64,000 nucleotides of DNA from Rhynochetos jubatus (lineage: Eukaryota; Chordata; Aves; Eurypygiformes; Rhynochetidae). This document shows positions 33,181-44,407 of the stretch, in pieces; the first letter of the stretch is position 1; each line of letters opens with the position of its first letter. The notes under the pieces are model-generated. The model worked only from the letters and a program-made list of their open reading frames with translations. It did not search any database and was not told the origin of the DNA. Location: contig CM050652.1 in NCBI GenBank assembly GCA_027574665.1, positions 34,305,631 through 34,369,630 on the forward strand. The letters are read 5' to 3'. The translations under genes were made by a program, and so were the position numbers.

Positions 33181-35956
33181 TGGATGTTCAGAAAAAAGTT
33201 GTGTTTCCATTACTCAGTACAATTTTTCCAAAAGGTCTTTTCAGATTTTAACACTTCGTCTCCAGAAACATAAACTTTTGGGTACTGAATGTCAATTATA
33301 TTTATTATTAATGTTTATTATTAGTGATTGGAAGCTGGTTCTACCTGTCAGATAGATAGGATTGGTGTAAATATGAGCACTAGTAAAGTTTGTTCTTACT
33401 TACAAAGAACTAATGTTTTCTTCTGAGTATGGTATTTGATATGAAGGTACTGTACAGCCTACCTCACCTGCATATGTGACACACTACCAAGCACACAGAA
33501 ACCTTATGTCCTGTAACAAGCAGATACCTAAACATCAGAAAATAATACCTTTTTTTCCCTGGTGAAAATTACTGCAGAAAAGGCTTACAGGGAAGCAAAC
33601 TTATCTCCTTTAACAGAAAAAGAATTAGCTCACTGTATTTGTCAACATACAGTGACAGGACACTGTCAACCTTATTGATACTGTATTTGCTATAGAAGAA
33701 ATAAACAAGTCAACCGTTGGTGTTAGGAAAACTCACCTCAAACTACTTCTAATGCATTAGAAAAACATCTGAACAGAGTAGAAAGCACAGTGATGTGGAC
33801 AAAGAGCGGTTTTACTTTGAACTCAACCTCATTATAGCACGAAACTGTTCATTACACCTGGGCATTTTAATTGTTTAGGACTTTGCAGCTTAGGAAAAGG
33901 TCTTACAAAGCTCGTTGCAAGGAAAACTCAAATAGCATGCTCTGCTAAAAGTGTATGTTCAGAACCAGCTGATCAGAACAGAAATGTTAACAACTTCAAG
34001 CTGATCTGTGTGCAATTCATGGCAGAATCACCAGCATCTTAATGATTATGCTATTGTATGTCAAATTAAAATTCACAGAAATAGATTTACATGAGGCAAG
34101 AAAGGAGTAAATTCTTCACCTAGTGAGGAGCTGATCATTAGTGTCCCAAGAACTACAGATTTATTGAAACCCACTAAAATTTCAAACATCCAACTGCTCA
34201 AAATATTACACACATGCCTCACTAGGGAGGAGGACAGTGCTTTCATGGAGTTTAATATGAGCCAGGCTTTTTTTGGGTGGGTGGTCAGGCTAATTAATGT
34301 AAAGGTAAGAGGGAAATGAGGAGGAGTAAGAGATGAGGAAAAAGAGAAGTCAGGTGTGAGCAGGTTTCCATGTCTATGGATCAAGAAGAAGAGAGTACTA
34401 GTACAGTAATATACAGTGTTCAGTGAACAGGAGGGGAGGGAGGGCATCTGCCTGTGCTCCTAATTCCACTTTCACCACAAAAATTAAACAAAAAATATAA
34501 TTGTGTGTATTATATTTGTAGTCAAAATAACATAAGAATCCCCATTTTCAGTAATAATCCAGGCAGCAAACACTTCACGTTCTACTGCTATAGCTCTTAA
34601 ATTGCCACTTATCATGGAACAGGCTGTCACAGGAAGTTCTAATGTAGCAGCACAATAAGAATAGGCATGACCAAAATAGCACTGCACAAAGTTAAAAGTT
34701 ATCAGTGATTGATAGAAATAATAACACAAACCCACTGCTAGTCACACAGGCTTAGCCATCTGCTGCTACAGTTACTACATCTTTCTTTTGTGGGGCTTGG
34801 GCACTAGAAAATATAATAAAACATTTGTTCTATTTAGAAAGATGCAGTTACAGTAACGTTGCCATAGGCAGAATAATGATAAAACCACCCTCTATCCCTC
34901 CAGTTGCTCTTTAGCTACTCACAAAGTAATTTCTATGCATGTGTTATCTTTTCAAGAGTGGTAGCTGAAAATTCAGTCTCCAGATGAAGTCTTCTTCATT
35001 TCTGAATCCCACTTATTTATTATAATAAATAATATTTTATTAATAAACATCTATAAATAATTTTTCCCATTTCTGGTGTAGCAAGTAGAAGTATCGTCTG
35101 CAGACCAAGCTGATCAATTAGGAGATGATTAATTGAAAAAAGACATAAAAGAATACCACAGGTCCTTGCACAGTGAAGATTTTGTAAAATAGAAATATAC
35201 TGCCTAATCAGACAGAACTTGAAGATCTATAAGTAGAGCTTATGGAAAGCAAACCTGTTTTTCATTTACAGGGAAATATTTTCATTATGTCTCCTTTAAG
35301 ACCACTTTATAATTCCTAACTTCAAGTTTTTTGAATATCACTGGTTTTTTACATTTCCCTTTCACAGACCTTCTGTGAATGGCTCAGTGTTCCCTCCTTG
35401 AACTGAGAATTTGGACATCCATTGCCTGACCTGAGAGAAGTCTTCTCTGCTATCTCATCTCACTATTCCTTTTACCTGTAAGTCCTCCCCTCTCCTCACA
35501 GTAGAAGTCACTGATTAAAGTACTGACTTGTTGAGTGGGAGGAAGGTGTGTCAGAACATCTCTGTGTTCAGCAGAGCAGCGGAGCACACTTCCATCAGTG
35601 CAAGACTTTGACTAAAAGAAGGCAAAGTTGGCCCTTTCTTTATATCCATCCAAACTGTAAATCCCCCAAGATATTGTTTTACTGGGCTGACAGTCTGTTT
35701 AGATAAAATGAACACCAAAATTAAGTAAGAGCTATATTATAGTATCAGAGCTGTGGGATTCTTTGAAAAGATGGCTTTGAAAATATATTAGGTCTTACTG
35801 TTAAATGGTATCATATATATTACACTGTTACTAATGTTGCACTCATGCTTGTATGAAGTAGATAATTGCTCTACCATCTCATAAGAAAACAGCAAAACCA
35901 GGGAAATTTTGCATAGATGGCAGGGTCACAGCAAAACCATGCAAATAATTTGCTCA
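33181..35956. other. Unique non-coding DNA
   Basis: The 124-codon minus-strand frame at 34073-34447 is S/L/T-rich and has no family motif. ATTTAT/TATTAA-rich sequence lies at about 35015-35060. No repeat family is recognised. Confidence 0.45.
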
Positions 35957-35970
35957 TAACTAGGGGGCAC
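35957..35970 (+). promoter_or_regulatory. CTCF-like core site
   Basis: TAACTAGGGGGCAC matches the CTCF core (CCACTAGGGGGCAC type) at 12 of 14 positions, including all of ACTAGGGGGCAC; the two differences are in the degenerate upstream edge. CTCF sites organise chromatin loops and boundaries. The match is seen; occupancy is inference. Confidence 0.4.
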
Positions 35971-36052
35971 AGTCTTAGTAAATAATTAGATATCCACTTG
36001 TAAGCCTTAAAAATCAGCTTTCACTTTGATTCACCCAAATAACATTCTATAA

Positions 36053-36150
36053 TATAGAATCATTGAATCACAGAATGGTTTGGGTTGGGAGGGACCTTAA
36101 AGATCATCTAGTGCCAACCGCCCTGCCACGAGCAGGGACATCCTCCACAA
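36053..36150 (-). mobile_element. CR1 LINE 3' end (short, minus strand)
   Basis: The plus strand starts with degenerate terminal repeats (ATAGAATCATTGAATCAC), then AGAATGGTTTGGGTTGG, GGACCTTAAAGATCATCTAG and a CCGCCCTGCC...GCAGGGACAT block. This is the reverse complement of the CR1 3' UTR end. Only about 100 bp remain, with no ORF2 sequence. Confidence 0.95.
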
Positions 36151-36355
36151 ATATACCTAGAGCACATATCACATAAAGAGGATGTCTACACTGTATTTAA
36201 TAACATAATGGCAAATTTTATCTATGTGATTAATTAATGCCTGTCATACATTTTTGATACATTATTTTGCAATTGCCTATGATATTGGGTAGACAAAATG
36301 TGATTATGAGTGACACGGTTACTCATCCATTAAAATTATTTGGTGATAATAAAAG
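36151..36355. other. Unique AT-rich DNA
   Basis: No feature recognised between the CR1 piece and the receptor-type sites. Confidence 0.5.
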
Positions 36356-36367
36356 AGGTCATGACTT
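36356..36367. promoter_or_regulatory. Palindromic nuclear-receptor site (TREpal-like)
   Basis: AGGTCATGACTT differs by one base from the palindromic thyroid/retinoid receptor element AGGTCATGACCT. It lies 61 bp from a perfect DR4 site. The sequence match is direct; function is inferred. Confidence 0.35.
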
Positions 36368-36428
36368 CAGGCTGAGGACTTCATACTTATGACTACTTCC
36401 TGCTTGATATTACACATTGCTGGAGAAA

Positions 36429-36444
36429 TGACCTTTAGTGACCT
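36429..36444 (-). promoter_or_regulatory. Perfect DR4 nuclear-receptor site
   Basis: On the minus strand the sequence is AGGTCA-CTAA-AGGTCA: two perfect half sites spaced by four bases. DR4 is the classical arrangement for thyroid hormone receptor/RXR and LXR/RXR dimers. A further AGGTCA half site lies at 36602-36607. Surrounding sequence at about 36400-36610 is complex and non-repetitive. Confidence 0.45.
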
Positions 36445-36609
36445 ATGATAAAAATGTCAAATGTCATGTTTCTCCTATTCTGCAGTCAATAGCCCGTGCT
36501 TAATGAAAGTTCTAAATTTCAAGACAGCAGCTCAAAAGGGCACTTGAATGGGGGAAATATGACAAGAGAGATTGAAGACCTCTTGATAACCTCTGATAGA
36601 AAGGTCAAA

Positions 36610-39265
36610 TGCAGGAACTGTTCAATTCTGTGTAGTGGTTCATAATGACTGGGACTTCTGCTGTGTGGGGTTAGCTCTGGAAGGAAATTACATTAGTTCA
36701 TTTAGTGATTTAGAGTTCTTTCAACTGAGAACATATAATTCCCGCCAAGAAAGACAACCTACATCCTCCCTCATTATACCTTTAACTTTTTTAAAATCTG
36801 CAATTTCCTTTGGTCATCTGTCTTTCTGACAAATGCCTTGTGGTCATACTCTGATATTAAAGGCAGACGTGAATTAAGAGATAGATCTTGCATCTTAAAG
36901 ATTATAAGATTTGGTCTCACTATGATCACCAAGAAAAGGAACTTACACAGTCATAAACTTTCAAGTAATTTATCATTCAAATCTAACTCATCTAAGAAAT
37001 GCCTCTGATGGAAGAAGTGGAGCTGCTAAGAAAAGCATGTGAATACTCTGGTACAAATAACAATTCCAGGGCACAGGAAATGTTTCACTTTAAATGTCCT
37101 TTTGAGCTGTAGACTACAACGACTCACATTCAACTGGATCGTTCATCTTATTTGTTAAATGACACCTGCCAGGCATAATTGTTTGGTATCTCTTTTCCAA
37201 GAATGACAACACAAAAAAAGTCATTGGAGAACCTGAAATTATAGTAGTGGGGCAGAAAAGGCCCCTTTGTTTTGTCAGTTAAGGGCCCAAATTATTACAA
37301 TGCAGATAGCAGGCTTCAGCTGTTAAATCTTTCCTCTGAGCTCCCAGTCCTTGACATCCAGAACATGTGTTTCTGACAGGATAGAGCTGACAACTCCATT
37401 TGTATCCCACGTCTTTAAATTACAACCATGCCACCTGGAAAGACCTTGAGTGTTCCAAAGTCCCCCAGACCATTTATTTCAGTCTATCAAAGTCTTATTA
37501 TCTACAGCATTCATGTTTACCTTAGTTCTATGTCAATCTTGCTGAAATCAGAAGCACTGACTCAGCAAACTTTGTTTATTTTGTATTTTGCCTTCAGAAA
37601 GATGCCATATATGTGTTTTGGCATTTTATTGACCAAGAAATTGTATTCATAGCATCAGTGACAAAGCTGCACTAAGATGTGAGTTTAATTAAAGTGTCTG
37701 ACAAGTACAATGACAGAGGTAGAGGAGAAGGTGAATGAAAGAAATTATACTAGGAGAAAAAAATATATTAAGTCTTTAGTAACACTGAAATATGGCTATA
37801 CCAAACCAAAATTTAAAAATATCTAAGCATATCAAAATATGAAGCCTACAAAAGACTCAAAGTGTGTAGGGGGAAGTATTAGATTTCAAACTCTCTCTTA
37901 AAAGAACCTGACTTCTTTTTGTTTCCAAAGAAACCAACAGTATCGCAAACCAGTATGTGCAATGGAGGTAAAAGATCAGTTTACCCACTACCAGAGTGAC
38001 TGGTGAGAATCCTCTCAGCTGTGTACAATGCAACACTACAGAAAAGGTTTATTCAATAAAATAATGCTACAGTAATTGCAGATAACAAATAGACTTCTTT
38101 GGACAAATGATTGTTTATTATCCAGACACATAATCTGTCCTTATTTAACATGCTACTTTAAGCCAGATGTCTGAGGATATTTTATGCTTTCAGTAATAAA
38201 TGGCTGACTAGGAGAGTAGTTTTTCAATAATTTTCAATTTTTAAAGAATTTTCCAGCAGTGTGAATATCACTGTTCCAGGACACTGATCGACTTCTGTAA
38301 CAGATGCAAAACTATTTCAAAGCTGGTTTTGTAACTTGTTTTTTTACCCTTGGAGATATTTTAACTGATTATTGACAGACAAACTGTGAGTAGCTTGTAA
38401 GTTCTGATGGTATAAGACAACACCAGTATGGTTTCTCTATCATTATGTCTTGTCTACAGTCACGCTTCCTTTAATAAACATCTGCTGTCCATCACACTTT
38501 AAACCAGAACTCCAGAATACACTTAAGGTCCAGTTCAGTGAAATACAGAAGCCTTTTCTTGCCTAAAAACCTTCATTTTGAAAATCCATGACTGATTCTT
38601 TCTTCTCCTGAAAGATCTGAGAAATTACCAGAAAAGAAAGCAGTCAAAAAAACATTGTTTCCAAGGGAATAGTGCTTAGGAAGAATGTAGCAAACTGAAT
38701 TAAATAGAAAGAAAACACTATAGAGGCAAACAAAAGCAACAATTAAAAAAAAAAAGTCCTATTTCAGTAATGCAGGTTTTAGAGAGATACCCTCTGTTTG
38801 GCACATCTGATTACTGCATATAGAGACAATGGATAGATGGAGACCTCATGGGTATGTATGCTCAGCTGAAAGGCTCTGTAGTATCCTTGTTGTGACTACA
38901 TCATCTATCCACTTCAAACAGACCCTTTAATAGACCCTTTCACCTCACAATACATCCTGCAACAACAGACACTACTTAACAGCCATTATTCTTCAGGGAA
39001 TTGAAGTAAAAGACAAAGGGCAGCAGAAAGCTGACTCAGAGCCTTCCTCTCTAGGAAAACAGGCTTTCACATTTTTTCTTCACCATCTGTGCTCAAAACT
39101 ACATTAGTATATAAGGGTACAGAAGCACTAAAGCAAGGACATCAAGTAGTAGTAACTCATCAGGAAAAATCTGTACACTAATAACAATAATTCTTCTTTG
39201 ACATTTCTGTGCATATACACCGGGATTTTCAGTGCTACTGCACGTTTCAAAATGATCGACTGGTT
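36610..39265. other. Unique non-coding DNA
   Basis: No repeat family or gene recognised. The stretch at about 37230-37380 has an enhancer-like texture (CCCCTTTGTT, CAGCTG) but nothing decisive. A poly-A run lies at about 38742-38754. Confidence 0.45.
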
Positions 39266-39710
39266 GAAGCAAGCCCAGAGGAGGCCATGAATATGATCAG
39301 AGGGCTGGAGAACCTCTCTTATGAGGACAGGCTGAGAGAATTGGGCTTGTTCAGCCTGGAGTAGAGAGGGGAGACATTATTGCAGCCTTTCAGTACTTGA
39401 AGGGGGGACTTTTTACAAGAGCCTGCTGTGACAGGACAAGAGGTAATGGGTTTAAATTGAAAGTGTGTAGATTTAGATTAGATATCGGGAAGAAGATCTG
39501 GTCAGAGAGGGTGGTGAGGCACTGGATTAGGTTGCCCAGAGAAATTGTGGATGCCCTACCCCTGGCTGTCTTCAGTGCCAGGCTGGATGAGGCTTTGAGC
39601 AACCTGGTCTAGTGGAAGGTGTCCTTGCCCATGGCAGGGGGGTTGGAACAAGATGACCTTTCAGGTCCCTTCCAACCCAAACCATTCTATGATTCTAGGA
39701 TTCTATGATG
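39266..39710 (+). mobile_element. CR1 LINE 3' end (plus strand, best preserved)
   Basis: About 445 bp of sense CR1: AGCCCAGAGGAGGCCATGAA, GAGGACAGGCTGAGAGAATT, CAGCCTGGAGTAGAGAGGGG, then the open C-terminus of ORF2 (FRLDIGKKIWSERVVRHW, RLPREIVDALPLAVF, LDEALSNLV and stop at about 39610-39612). The 3' UTR follows and ends in ATTCTATGATTCTAGGATTC repeats at about 39693-39710. A TAG in CTGGAGTAG and a small deletion beside it disable the frame upstream. It is 5'-truncated, as usual for CR1, and clearly younger than the pieces at 25.3 and 36.1 kb. Confidence 0.97.
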
Positions 39711-42255
39711 CATTTCTCAAGGTCAGCTTTTGCTATGTGCACATATACAGTTTTGATGCAGGTGGTTCCCTAGTCTGCCTGGCAGATTCTGTGCCTCTTT
39801 TCAGATAGAGGACAAGGACCTTTGGTGTGTGGAAGAAAATGGACATGGAGAAATAAGTGCACTTGGTTCTGCAGCCACTCCTTAACACCTGAGAAGCTCT
39901 CCATTTGCTTATATGCACACAAGACTCTTCTGTTTGACTGACATTTACTGCTGGTGTAGGACCCCCCACTGCAGCATCCTAAGTGGATTGAAATGCCTAG
40001 TATATAAAATAAAAGTATACAGATGTGCTATTAAACATACTAGAATATAAAAAGATATTTTATTAAAATACGGTTAATTTTCAGTTCTAGGATAACCTAC
40101 CTAAGTAAAACAGGAAGAATTGCCTGCCACTAAGCATGCCCACAAGTCTCACTTAGAAAGGTCTTTCTGTGTGCATCTATATTGTTATGTCAGTTTGGAC
40201 TCCCACATTCCCTCATCACAGAAACTAGATTAGTTTTAGCTCTTACAAGTCAACTACTTACGTGCCAGCCAGGAAACGTAAGCATGAGAATGGACTATGT
40301 CACATCTAACTCCCCTGGTTACAGACATAATGATGGGCTCAGAGACTCAAGTCTAAGATTCTACACTTGAGATGAGCAAAACCGAGACAACGGTTCCTAT
40401 ACGCTACTGGAGATGTTAACTCCAACTCCAAAATCCTCCATTAAAAAAAAAAAAAAATATGAGTAAGAATGGTATGTTTAATATCAGATGTCTTATGAAT
40501 GCTGGTAGAAGAAGAGCCAGGAAAATTGGTGTAAACAATGGTAATGATCAAACACCATCTTACATAAAATATATGAAGAGTTCAGAGACTGATATTTTTG
40601 CAGTTCTAAGTTCTTCATTCAGTTCAAGCCTGCTTCACTGCTTTTTAACAGGACCCATAACAGATAATTGCATTTACATTTATTTATTTATTGAAATTTG
40701 ACATAAACGATCTCAATGGGCTGTCACATGGACAAATTGAAAAAAAACAAAAGAATCTGACTTTACAACTGTTTCATTTTCTCTGATCTCACTAGAGAAT
40801 TTTGACAGCTATTCACCTTAATAATCATACATTTTTCCTTATTTTAAAGAATTATGAAAACAGATTTGGTCTTTACATGCATTTTTCACATCAGTATTTT
40901 TTTTCAGCTTCAGTCAGACTCTGATTTCTATCATGCCTGGGTAATAATCCAGAGGAACCTCAAAGTCTTCCATCCCTGACAAATTTTCAAATTGTGTTGG
41001 GAGCTTTCATTTTATGTGTGTAAAATAATTACTTCTAACAGCACAGCATGCCTCCCAGGAACAACACCTATCCAGAAATGTACCAAAGGATACGTGTGAC
41101 TTGAATTACTCGCACAAGTCAGTATTGTGTTGAAGGGCAGGCATACACCCTTGCTGAATGTGAACTGATGTGCTCTGATTAACACTGTTTTTTTCAAGTT
41201 TCCTTCTTCCTATTTTTTTTATTAGGCTGTTGGGTGTATCCCAAAGGAACAGATAATTTTATCCGTCTTTCTCTCAGTAATCCTCTCTGACATGGAGTTG
41301 TCAACCTAATCCATAAGAATCTCTCTGTTTTTCATGTATCAGCCTTACCTCATGGGAGGGAAGCAGGCTGGATGTGTATGAGCTAAGGGTTTAAAACTAA
41401 AGCAAAGATGTCTGACTGATCTTTTAATATGCTTTATGCAAAGACCTTTCAGTGTGACTAACATGCTGTCTCCCAAATGCATTGCAATATCTTTATTAAC
41501 CATTCAGTTGAAATCACCAGGCTAAGGTAAGAACTATCGTTAATGATATAGACGTGATCTCATCTGAAGATTTTAGAGTAATGACACATGTTCAGTGTTG
41601 TCATGGCTTCTGGAACCTGCATTCATAGTTTATGAATTTTGCTTGATACTGGGAACATGCCACTAAGTATCAGAGATCTTGCTAAATTGTAGGCTTGTGT
41701 TCTCATATTTATATTTCTCTTGAGCTGGAAATTCCAGACATACTAATATTGGAATATTACCTGGGGGTGACAATGAGGCTGTTTAAACCTCAGTGAAGCT
41801 GTCTTCACAGGAAAGAATCTTTCATGTGGAGAAAACAATTTTTTTCAAATCTTCTAAATTGAAATCTGATATAGAAGTTACCATCAGATTAGAGAGAACA
41901 ATAATTATTTTAAGTCTATTTCTAATAGATCTCAGAAAGAGCTGCCAGAGAGCAGATCTACATTCCTATAATGTATCTAAAAGCTAACAGCTGTATTTAG
42001 TGTTTGGAAATCTCAGAGAGATTAAAAAGCTATTTGTGGCCTAAGCACAATTTCCAGAAGTTTCTACAAAGGGAAAACATACCTAGATTTCAACAGTATT
42101 TGGCCAAGTATTCTGTCTTTCCCTGTAAAAAGTCTATAAATTTCATGTATTTGAGAGTGTATTTAGGAGAACAAAAGTATTTTGAAATGTTTTAGAAAAT
42201 CCTCTCCAAACAGAATATAGATAATTACTGCTATTTCATATTAGTATGAATGAAG
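39711..42255. other. Unique non-coding DNA
   Basis: Poly-A (15 A) at 40443-40457. Short frames at 40182-40370, 40459-40701 and others lack motifs. No repeat family recognised. Confidence 0.45.
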
Positions 42256-42343
42256 TCTGCTTAGTATATCACACAAAAATTAAAGCATTTAATAAGTCAT
42301 CTGCTTAGTATATCAAGTAAGAATTAAAGCATTTCACAAATTA
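42256..42343. repeat. Diverged 44-bp tandem duplication
   Basis: Bases 42256-42299 and 42300-42343 are two adjacent direct copies, each starting TCTGCTTAGTATATCA and sharing TTAAAGCATTT in the middle. By hand 36 of 44 positions match, so it is older than the perfect duplication at 19.6 kb. Confidence 0.9.
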
Positions 42344-42484
42344 TCAAATATGCATAATCTTACTAAGACCAGTTAAACCAAAGAAAGCATGTAAGATAAT
42401 TTCTGTAGAAAAGTTATTTCAGAAGTATCCTGAGACATGCGAGTTCATGAATCCAAATAATCTTAAAATCACAATTAAATCCTA

Positions 42485-42516
42485 TTATTTATATATATAT
42501 TATATTTATATATTAT
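42485..42516. repeat. (TA)n-rich tract
   Basis: TTATATATATATTATATTTATATATTAT-type sequence. Confidence 0.8.
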
Positions 42517-42723
42517 CCTATAACTCCTCCCTGGTAACATACAGTCTAACATATTATGTGTAGCGTTCTGAACTAGTATCTTAGTATTTTTAGGGAAATA
42601 ACAGAAGGAACTATGTAATACAGTTGCTTGTTAATGCTCCTTAACATTTCCTTGACACTGATTAGGTGGTTCCATAAGATGTTTTCAGAAAAATGTTACA
42701 TGACAAACTGTTTCTTCAGTCTC

Positions 42724-42727
<4 letters not shown>

Positions 42728-42753
<26 letters not shown>
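42728..42753. repeat. Poly-T tract (26 T)
   Basis: The longest uninterrupted homopolymer in the window, preceded by CTCTCTC. It may be the reverse complement of a retroposed tail, but no element body is recognisable. Confidence 0.95.
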
Positions 42754-42759
<6 letters not shown>

Positions 42760-43790
42760 AGGGGAAGCAGTGTACAAAACCGAAGCAAAAAAACACCATT
42801 TTTGTGGTTTGAAAATTAAGCACTTAAAATTTCAAATACGTATGCATAAAGATGGCTTGTGCAAGTTAATTAGAGAAGTGTTATTGCATACAGACTGTGG
42901 ACATGATCATAAACTTATTTCCCTACAGAGTCCCTAAGACTCCAGTGTTATGCAGCACTCAAGGACATCAAGTAGTGTTGGGTCTTTTCTATAGTAATTT
43001 GACACAGAAGTTAAAGAACAAGGTGAGGACTACAAGGAACTAGGGTTACTACTTTACCGTGGAAATTCAAGGGAGAATTCAGTCCATCTGTTTTACATCT
43101 CCTCATCCAGCCTATGCACGCCTATGTCTAATTTTACTGAGTTGCAAATACTCAGACCATCTGATCCAGAAGATACAGACATTTATACTGCCAAAGCTCT
43201 ACTGCCATCTAAACTATGTGGATCATCAATCTAAATGTCACCAAGGACATCACAACGCTCTCCTGGACAGAGCGGAGGATCTGGTTTCAAACCATTCAGC
43301 CTGTGACAGACTGACTCATACTGCCAACCCAGGAGAGTGTTTGATATCCAGGTTATGTCATTATTTGACATGAAAGCATAGCCCCCAATCCCTGAATAAG
43401 GAGTTGAACTGTTGGACTGTTGTAGGACCAGAAACAGAGCAGACAAGATGAGGCATGATTTTGCATGTGTCATTAATTTCCACTGTTGGGCAGGACATGC
43501 CCTGCAATACCACCCTGAGATATGGGAAATTTGGATTCCAATTTTCTCAAGCTGAAGAACATTTTCTGACCTCATATTCATTTTTCAGATTAAAACACTA
43601 ATTAGTAAGTCATTGAGCAAAATGTGGAATACATCCCAAGCCTTAAAGAATTCTTATTGCTTCCCTTCCACATCAAAAGGCAGACAGACTAGATTGCACT
43701 TTAAAAGGGGATATTTGAGATTTGACGTACTTTGTGTCCTACTCAGCTTTATTTTCTTCCCCATTCCTTTTAAATTCATTCAAACGGTCT
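42754..43790. other. Unclassified DNA, partly G+C-richer
   Basis: Between about 43060 and 43600 the base composition rises and both strands are open for about 100 codons (plus 43059-43373, minus 43231-43581). No motif is recognised. Since it borders the CR1-type ORF1 remnant it may be a more decayed part of the same or another retroelement. Confidence 0.3.
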
Positions 43791-43794
43791 TACC

Positions 43795-44380
43795 TCTGGA
43801 AACTGTTACGTGGAATGTAGTGGATAATAGTCAGTGGACTGTAGCTCGGCAGTCTCCTGGTGACATCACTGATACAAGCCCCTGGCAAGCAGCTCACCTC
43901 TCTAGAGAGTAAGTCAGGTTGCAAATGGGTGCTTCTGTACCTCTCAGAAGAGAGTCGCCTACTACTATCAGCCATCACCTTTTCTTAGTTGTGCTGGTTG
44001 TTACACAGGGAGCAGATTGGGATGCCTTACCCAGCTCCTACATCTGTCCTAATTTGATGGGTTTTTCCTCTTCAGTTTGCAGAGTGATGAAGTATTTCTG
44101 CAAGGGCACTTCCGGCTTCAGGGGAAGTCTCTTTCTCCTGCTGGTCTTTCCCATTGCAACTATCCATTCTTCTGCATTACTGGCCCCTCTGTGTGTGCTG
44201 GTGAGAGAGTTTGTGGCTGTTTGGCCATGGGCTGTGGGTCCACCACAGACTGCACTTGGAGCCAGCTATCTAATACCTCTCAGCCTCCCTGATGTCACAC
44301 AGCCTTCTCACCCCCTCCTGCATCCCAGCCAGCTGCTACAGGACGTCCTCCACCTGGGCACAGCTTTTGCAGGCATTTCA
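43795..44380 (-). mobile_element. Decayed CR1-type LINE ORF1 (esterase/SGNH region)
   Basis: On the minus strand, near 43965-43925, one frame reads VGDSLLRGTEAPIC. This is the GDS block of the esterase-like domain carried by ORF1 of CR1-type LINEs. The reading then shifts by one base into PDLLSREVSCLPGACISDV, followed by TRRLPS, matching the next part of that domain. The following block, where the family has HVGTND, is degraded to HYIPRNS. Upstream on the minus strand (about 44080-44120) a stretch reading LQ.YF.TLQTEEE resembles the ORF1 segment before the esterase domain. Frameshifts and stops show it is inactive. The 158-codon plus-strand frame at 43919-44395 is only its antisense shadow. 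Assignment to the avian LINE ORF1 family is from memory of the pattern; the exact subfamily is not determined. Confidence 0.72.
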
Positions 44381-44382
44381 CT

Positions 44383-44407
44383 AATGACTACTTAAGAAGT
44401 AGTCATT
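44383..44407. repeat. 11-bp perfect palindrome with 3-nt centre
   Basis: AATGACTACTT, AAG, AAGTAGTCATT. It lies exactly at the outer (5') edge of the ORF1 remnant, so it may mark an insertion or rearrangement junction, or be chance. Confidence 0.8.

Noticed and set aside
34073..34447. 124-codon minus-strand frame rich in S, L and T
   Set aside because: No recognisable domain. The plus strand is purine-rich here, which removes stop codons from the minus strand.
41460..41530. Donor-like AAG/GTAAGA with an upstream TTTCAG
   Set aside because: No frame stays open across the segment; one ends in TAA just before the donor.
39134..42976. Identical 17-mer CAAGGACATCAAGTAGT at 39134-39150 and 42960-42976
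   Set aside because: Flanks do not align beyond a GCACT word upstream; one shared 17-mer in 64 kb is close to chance expectation.
43919..44395. Longest open frame of the window (158 codons, plus strand)
   Set aside because: It is antisense to the decayed LINE ORF1 on the minus strand and has no motif of its own.
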